A stretch of 64,000 bases of DNA from Dolomedes plantarius (Eukaryota > Arthropoda > Arachnida > Araneae > Dolomedidae). The stretch spans positions 5,454,308-5,518,307 of the forward strand of contig OU015495.1 of assembly GCA_907164885.2 (NCBI GenBank), written 5' to 3'. This document shows positions 63,131-64,000 of this stretch, piece after piece (the stretch's first letter is position 1; each line of letters opens with the position of its first letter). The notes below the pieces were generated by a model. That model ran no database searches. It was not told where the DNA came from and saw only the letters and a list, made by a program, of their open reading frames with translations. The translations under genes were made by a program, and so were the position numbers.

Positions 63131-64000
63131 AAAATATAGTAAACATTCAGGAATATTGACTATGTACGAAGTCTGTCGAGTGTAATAGAGCTTGCTCCGT
63201 ACCTTCAGAACAAACAGATATCAGAAGCATCGAAGAAACAGAATCTTACATCAGCTGACGTTTACCATAATATTTAGTTTGTGAAAAGGCTATATCTTCT
63301 TTTTCGTATACTGGTTTACTAGGAAAAAAATATTTTTCTAAAAATACTGATCCATTTTATAATTTACACGGTGAATATCCCCATGAAAGGATTCACTAAC
63401 AATCTCTCGTGAAAATTACATAGATAACACTAGGCTCGCCATTTCATTTTCATTCAAACTTTCCAGCTTTGTATACTCTCTGCGTGAGATGTTCGTAAAG
63501 GAAGGACAATAGCCCATATAGATACAGTTTTGAAAAACCCAAAAGTAGAACAAAAATACCACGCAGGAAATAATAATAGCATTCTTTTGACGTCACAAAC
63601 TTTAATACGTTATCTTCTTTTGAAATATTGCACTAATAATTATCGAGAAACATGGATAGTGATGTAAATAAAATTTATTTAAATAGGATGTTCAGACATT
63701 TGTGATTTTTTTCTTAATTTAGACTGAAGTTTTTTTATACATATTAATGATCATTTTACGTTAACGGTGATGAAATAGCATTAGATCATCATCAGTATCA
63801 TCAGATGTTACATTAAAAGCTTTTACTAGTTGAAAAATAACTGTTTTACTAGTTTGAGATTAAAAAAAATCGTATTAAATATGAAAATGTGTTTTCCCCC
63901 AACATATTTTCTTCAAATACTGTTTTTACAAGAGTAACAAAGAGTCGAGACTAATAATCTTTATTGTGTATCTTGCGCATTAGCTTTTGTCATGTTTGCT
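63131..64000. other. AT-rich DNA, nothing recognised
   Basis: No supported features to the right edge. Confidence 0.4.

Noticed and set aside
62835..63146. Plus- or minus-strand protein gene
   Set aside because: Both strands are equally open and neither gives recognisable protein. Kept only as an unidentified GC-richer island.

Overview
The window looks like repeat-dense, AT-rich nuclear DNA from an arthropod, most likely a spider. The Tc1-family transposase (positions 22309-22890 and 37735-38826), the RNase H retroelement tail (27390-28035) and the Helitron-type repeats are of kinds I know mainly from orb-weaver genomes. That attribution comes from memory of families, not from a search. There is no bacterial gene organisation. 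I found no convincing host protein-coding gene, tRNA gene or rRNA gene, so nearly all recognisable content is mobile-element DNA, much of it nested or broken.

Left edge (1-4.3 kb): two LTR retrotransposons on the minus strand. One runs off the left edge; its gag frame is intact as far as it can be seen, and it is preceded by a plausible primer binding site and a 732-bp TG...CA LTR. The other is a gag-pol fragment whose gag and pol frames are separated only by one in-frame UGA and whose reverse transcriptase is cut off.

4.3-18 kb: microsatellites, a degenerate ~160-bp tandem array, a 0.87-kb inverted-repeat element holding a three-copy 258-bp array (5852-6720), and a mosaic of repeated segments ending in several Helitron-like 3' hairpins (10.7-13.7 kb).

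18-32 kb: a minus-strand short Helitron, a tRNA-derived SINE, a truncated Tc1 element, a large inverted duplication around a TIR element (24.4-26.2 kb), and a hAT-like element that contains an RNase H retroelement tail.

34.5-41.8 kb: a head-to-tail run of elements made of a (TA)n tract, two Helitrons, a full-length but dead Tc1 element and another (TA)n tract. About 1 kb further on is a Helitron split by a mariner-like element with 165-bp inverted repeats.

42-64 kb: foldback elements; a fourth Helitron copy split by a 1.9-kb element that has TTAT target duplications, a conserved protein family of unknown function and its own pogo-like insertion; a three-level nest (pogo in hAT in SINE, 52-54.5 kb); a second hAT relic (54.9-55.7 kb); more SINEs; and a GC-richer island of unknown nature near 63 kb.

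The elements do not form a pathway. Their value is as a record of insertion order. Helitrons of one family act as landing sites, and TA-targeting elements (Tc1, mariner, pogo) repeatedly sit in or beside (TA)n tracts. All boundaries were read by eye.
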